From assembly GCA_035259345.1 (NCBI GenBank), contig DATFWK010000133.1:1-9588 (forward strand): 9,588 nucleotides of DNA, written 5' to 3'. The notes beneath the pieces were generated by a model. The model saw only the letters and a list, made by a program, of their open reading frames with translations, did no database searches and was not told where the DNA came from. Positions 7,636 through 9,588 of the stretch are shown piece after piece (position 1 is the stretch's first letter; the number at the start of each line of letters is the position of its first letter). This DNA is from DATFWK01 sp035259345 (GTDB lineage: Bacteria > Actinomycetota > Thermoleophilia > Miltoncostaeales > Miltoncostaeaceae). Position numbers and translations under genes: made by a program.

Positions 7636-8771
7636 GGCCGCTTCGGGTGGTGATGATGATCGAGTCGCTCGAGGGCGGCGGCGCCGAGGGGTTCGCCACG
7701 GCCCTCGCGACCGCGCTCGACCGGCGCCGGTTCTACGTGACGGTCTGCGTCACCCGGCGCCGGGGACGGGTGCCCGACGGGCTGCTCCGCGACGCCGGGA
7801 TCGATGTGATCCACCTGGAGCGCAGCTCCCGGCTGTCCGTCCGCCCCTGGATGCGGCTGCTCCGCCACCTGCGCCGCGACGGCACGGACATCCTCCACGG
7901 GCACATGTTCGGCTCCAACGCGTGGGCCGCCGTCATCGGCCGCCTGGCCGGGGTGCCGGTCGTCGTGGCGACGGAGCACTCGTGGTCCTACGGAGGCCGC
8001 CCGGTCCGCCGCCTCGTGGACGGCTACCTGATCGGACGCCTCGCGACCGCGTTCGTGGCCGTCTCCAGCTCGGACGCGCGGAGCATGGTCGAGGTGGAGG
8101 GCGTTCCGCCCCACAAGGTGCGACTGATCGAGACGGCGCTCCCCCGGCGCGAGAGCCAGAACGGGAACGGCGACCGCTTCCGCCGCGAGATCGGCGCCGG
8201 GCCGGACGTGGCCCTGATCGCGGCCGTCGCCTCGCTCACGAAGGCGAAGGCCCTGGACGTGCTGATCCGGGCGGTCGCGGTCCTCACGGCAAGCATGCCT
8301 GCGGTTCGGCTGGTGATCGCCGGAGACGGCCCCCAGCGCCCGGCGCTCACGTCGCTGATCGACGACCTGGGCATCGCCGACAGCGTGGACCTGATCGGCC
8401 GGCGGAGCGACGTGCCGGACATCCTCGCCGCGTGCGACGCCTTCGCGCTCTCGTCGGACAACGAGGGGTCGCCGCTGGCGGTGATCGAGGCTATGGACGC
8501 CGGGTGCGCGATCGTGGCGACGGAGGTCGGCGGCGTCCCCGACCTCCTGGGCAAGGGGCGCTACGGCCTCCTGGCGCCCCGCCGGGACCCCGAGGCCCTC
8601 GCGGGGGCGCTCCTTCGCGTCCTCGACGACCGGGCCTTCGCCGAGCGCCTGGGCTCGTCCGCGCGGAGGTACGCCCAGAGCCAGCACACGCTCGAGCGGG
8701 CCGCGCGGCGCTGGGAGGACCTCTACGGCGAGCTGGCCGCCGGCCTGTCGAGCAATGGCGCACCCTTCTGA
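7632..8771 (+). CDS. GT4-family glycosyltransferase
   Basis: This 379-residue GT-B glycosyltransferase probably adds a sugar from a nucleotide donor to the growing undecaprenyl-linked repeat unit. The N-terminal acceptor domain opens with RVVMMIESLEGGGAEGF (5-21), the usual Gly-rich GG-x-E loop, followed by DILHGHMFGSNAWA (86-99) and VVATEHSW (111-118). The C-terminal donor domain shows AAVASLTKAKALDVLIRAV (197-215), VIAGDGPQRPAL (228-239), the RSDVPDILAACDAFALSS segment (258-275) and the EX7E motif with Glu278 and Glu286 in EGSPLAVIEAMDAG. These are classical GT4 signatures. The segment between the domains reads LIETALPRRES instead of the common NG(V/I)D turn, so acceptor or linker details may differ. 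The GTG start at 7632 is set by the GTGA overlap and the GGAG site just upstream. The sugar and linkage cannot be deduced. Confidence 0.93.
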   Translation: MRPLRVVMMIESLEGGGAEGFATALATALDRRRFYVTVCVTRRRGRVPDGLLRDAGIDVIHLERSSRLSVRPWMRLLRHLRRDGTDILHGHMFGSNAWAAVIGRLAGVPVVVATEHSWSYGGRPVRRLVDGYLIGRLATAFVAVSSSDARSMVEVEGVPPHKVRLIETALPRRESQNGNGDRFRREIGAGPDVALIAAVASLTKAKALDVLIRAVAVLTASMPAVRLVIAGDGPQRPALTSLIDDLGIADSVDLIGRRSDVPDILAACDAFALSSDNEGSPLAVIEAMDAGCAIVATEVGGVPDLLGKGRYGLLAPRRDPEALAGALLRVLDDRAFAERLGSSARRYAQSQHTLERAARRWEDLYGELAAGLSSNGAPF

Positions 8772-9588
8772 ACCGAGCGATATCCGGCTGGGCGTCTATC
8801 TCGACGCCCGCTACCGGATCGAGGCGGATGGGACGCCGGCGGCCGACATCCCCGCCGTCCGCCTGATCACCGAGGTGGGTCGCCACTTCGATGCCCTCAC
8901 CGTGTTCGGGCGCGCGGGCGCCGGGGGCGCCGGCCGGTACGCCCTCCCGGCCGAGGCCGCGCTCGTGCGGCTGCCGGACTACCCGGCCGTGCGGCCGGGG
9001 GCGCTCCTGCACGCGGGGATCGGCACGGCCCGCGCGATGTGGCGCGGCCTCGACCACGTGGACGGCGTCTGGGTCTTCGGGCCGCATCCGTTCGGCGCGC
9101 TCATGGTCGCGCTCGCCCTCGTCCGATGCCGCGCCGTCGCGCTCGGCGTGCGCCAGGACAGCCGTCAGTACTTCAGGCTCCGGGCATCGGGCCCCGGACG
9201 GGCGCCGCTCCTGGCGGTGCTCGGGGCGCTCGACGAGGTCTTCCGGGCGCTCGCTCGCCATCTGCCGACGGTGGTCGTCGGCGACGACCTCGCTGCCCGC
9301 TACGGCGACCGCCGGCGGCCCGCGATCGTCACGACGTTCTGCCAGCTGCGCTCGGACCAGCTCGTCGTGGACCCGCCGAAGGGCGAGCCCGGGCCGCCGA
9401 TGCGGCTGCTCACGGTGGGCAGGATCGAGCCGGAGAAGAACCCGGTCCTCCTGGTCCGCGCGATGGCCGAGATGGAGCGCCGCCGGCCCGGCCGGTTCCA
9501 CCTTACGTGGATCGGTTCCGGAAGCCGCGAGGCCGAGGTGCGGGAGGCGGTCAGTGCCGCCGGCCTCGAGGGCACGGTCGACCTCGCC
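8755..9588 (+). CDS. GT4-like glycosyltransferase (3' partial)
   Basis: An ATG at 8755, overlapping the end of the preceding glycosyltransferase by 17 bases, opens a frame that stays open to the window edge (278 codons). The N-terminal domain begins IRLGVYLDARYRIEADG (10-26), lacks the Gly-rich GG-x-E loop of many GT4 enzymes, and contains GVWVFGPHPFGALMVALALV (104-123) and LGVRQDSRQYFRLR (130-143). The donor-binding domain starts with the clear GT4 hallmark LLTVGRIEPEKNPVLLVRAM (218-237), with Arg223 and Lys228 at the usual phosphate-binding positions, then FHLTWIGSGSREAEV (248-262). The EX7E region would lie downstream and is not visible. No strong Shine-Dalgarno site precedes the ATG, so translation probably depends on coupling with the upstream gene. 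The expected role is another sugar addition to the repeat unit; sugar and acceptor are unknown. Confidence 0.83.
   Translation, partial: MAHPSEPSDIRLGVYLDARYRIEADGTPAADIPAVRLITEVGRHFDALTVFGRAGAGGAGRYALPAEAALVRLPDYPAVRPGALLHAGIGTARAMWRGLDHVDGVWVFGPHPFGALMVALALVRCRAVALGVRQDSRQYFRLRASGPGRAPLLAVLGALDEVFRALARHLPTVVVGDDLAARYGDRRRPAIVTTFCQLRSDQLVVDPPKGEPGPPMRLLTVGRIEPEKNPVLLVRAMAEMERRRPGRFHLTWIGSGSREAEVREAVSAAGLEGTVDLA

Larger units (their letters stand above)
1..9588 (+). other. Tightly packed exopolysaccharide operon with coupled junctions
   Basis: Seven co-directional genes are separated by a 3-base gap (1171-1173), four 4-base stop/start overlaps (4050-4053 GTGA, 5123-5126 ATGA, 6562-6565 ATGA, 7632-7635 GTGA) and one 17-base overlap (8755-8771). 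There is no room between genes for a promoter or terminator, and no hairpin followed by a T-run was seen. Both ends of the operon lie outside the window. The contents cover initiation, extension, possible acylation, flipping, polymerisation and length control of a Wzx/Wzy-type polymer. Nucleotide-sugar synthesis genes and any outer-membrane exporter are absent from this part. Confidence 0.8.

Overview
The window is a piece of a very GC-rich genome (roughly 70-75% GC by eye, with third codon positions almost all G or C). All recognisable genes lie on the + strand and are packed with almost no intergenic DNA. Codon use, GTG/ATG starts and the lack of any outer-membrane export protein in the stretch suggest a monoderm actinobacterium, possibly of the Thermoleophilia/Solirubrobacterales type. 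That taxonomic placement is inference; no rRNA or other marker gene is present.

The whole window reads as one exopolysaccharide or capsule operon of the Wzx/Wzy-dependent kind. In order it holds: (1) the 3' part of a Wzz-type polysaccharide co-polymerase carrying a decayed BY-kinase-like domain; (2) a 959-residue protein joining a Wzx-like flippase to a Wzy/O-antigen-ligase-like polymerase in one chain; (3) a probably exported, possibly lipid-anchored, right-handed beta-helix protein; (4) a polyprenyl-phosphate sugar phosphotransferase that would start each repeat unit; (5) a CelD/BcsL-like GNAT acyltransferase; (6) a GT4 glycosyltransferase; (7) the 5' part of a second GT4 glycosyltransferase that runs off the window.

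The expected flow is as follows. Gene 4 loads the first sugar phosphate on undecaprenyl phosphate. Genes 6 and 7 extend the repeat unit in the cytoplasm, and gene 5 may acylate a sugar or a precursor. Gene 2 flips and polymerises, gene 1 sets chain length, and gene 3 may act on or bind the polymer outside the membrane.

Four successive junctions are 4-base NTGA stop/start overlaps, one is a 17-base overlap and one is a 3-base gap, so translation is probably coupled throughout. I see no promoter, terminator, RNA gene, mobile element, CRISPR array or minus-strand gene. No stretch above 300 bases is without a gene. The points most worth a second look are the flippase-polymerase fusion, the co-polymerase with a lost Walker A lysine, and the beta-helix protein.
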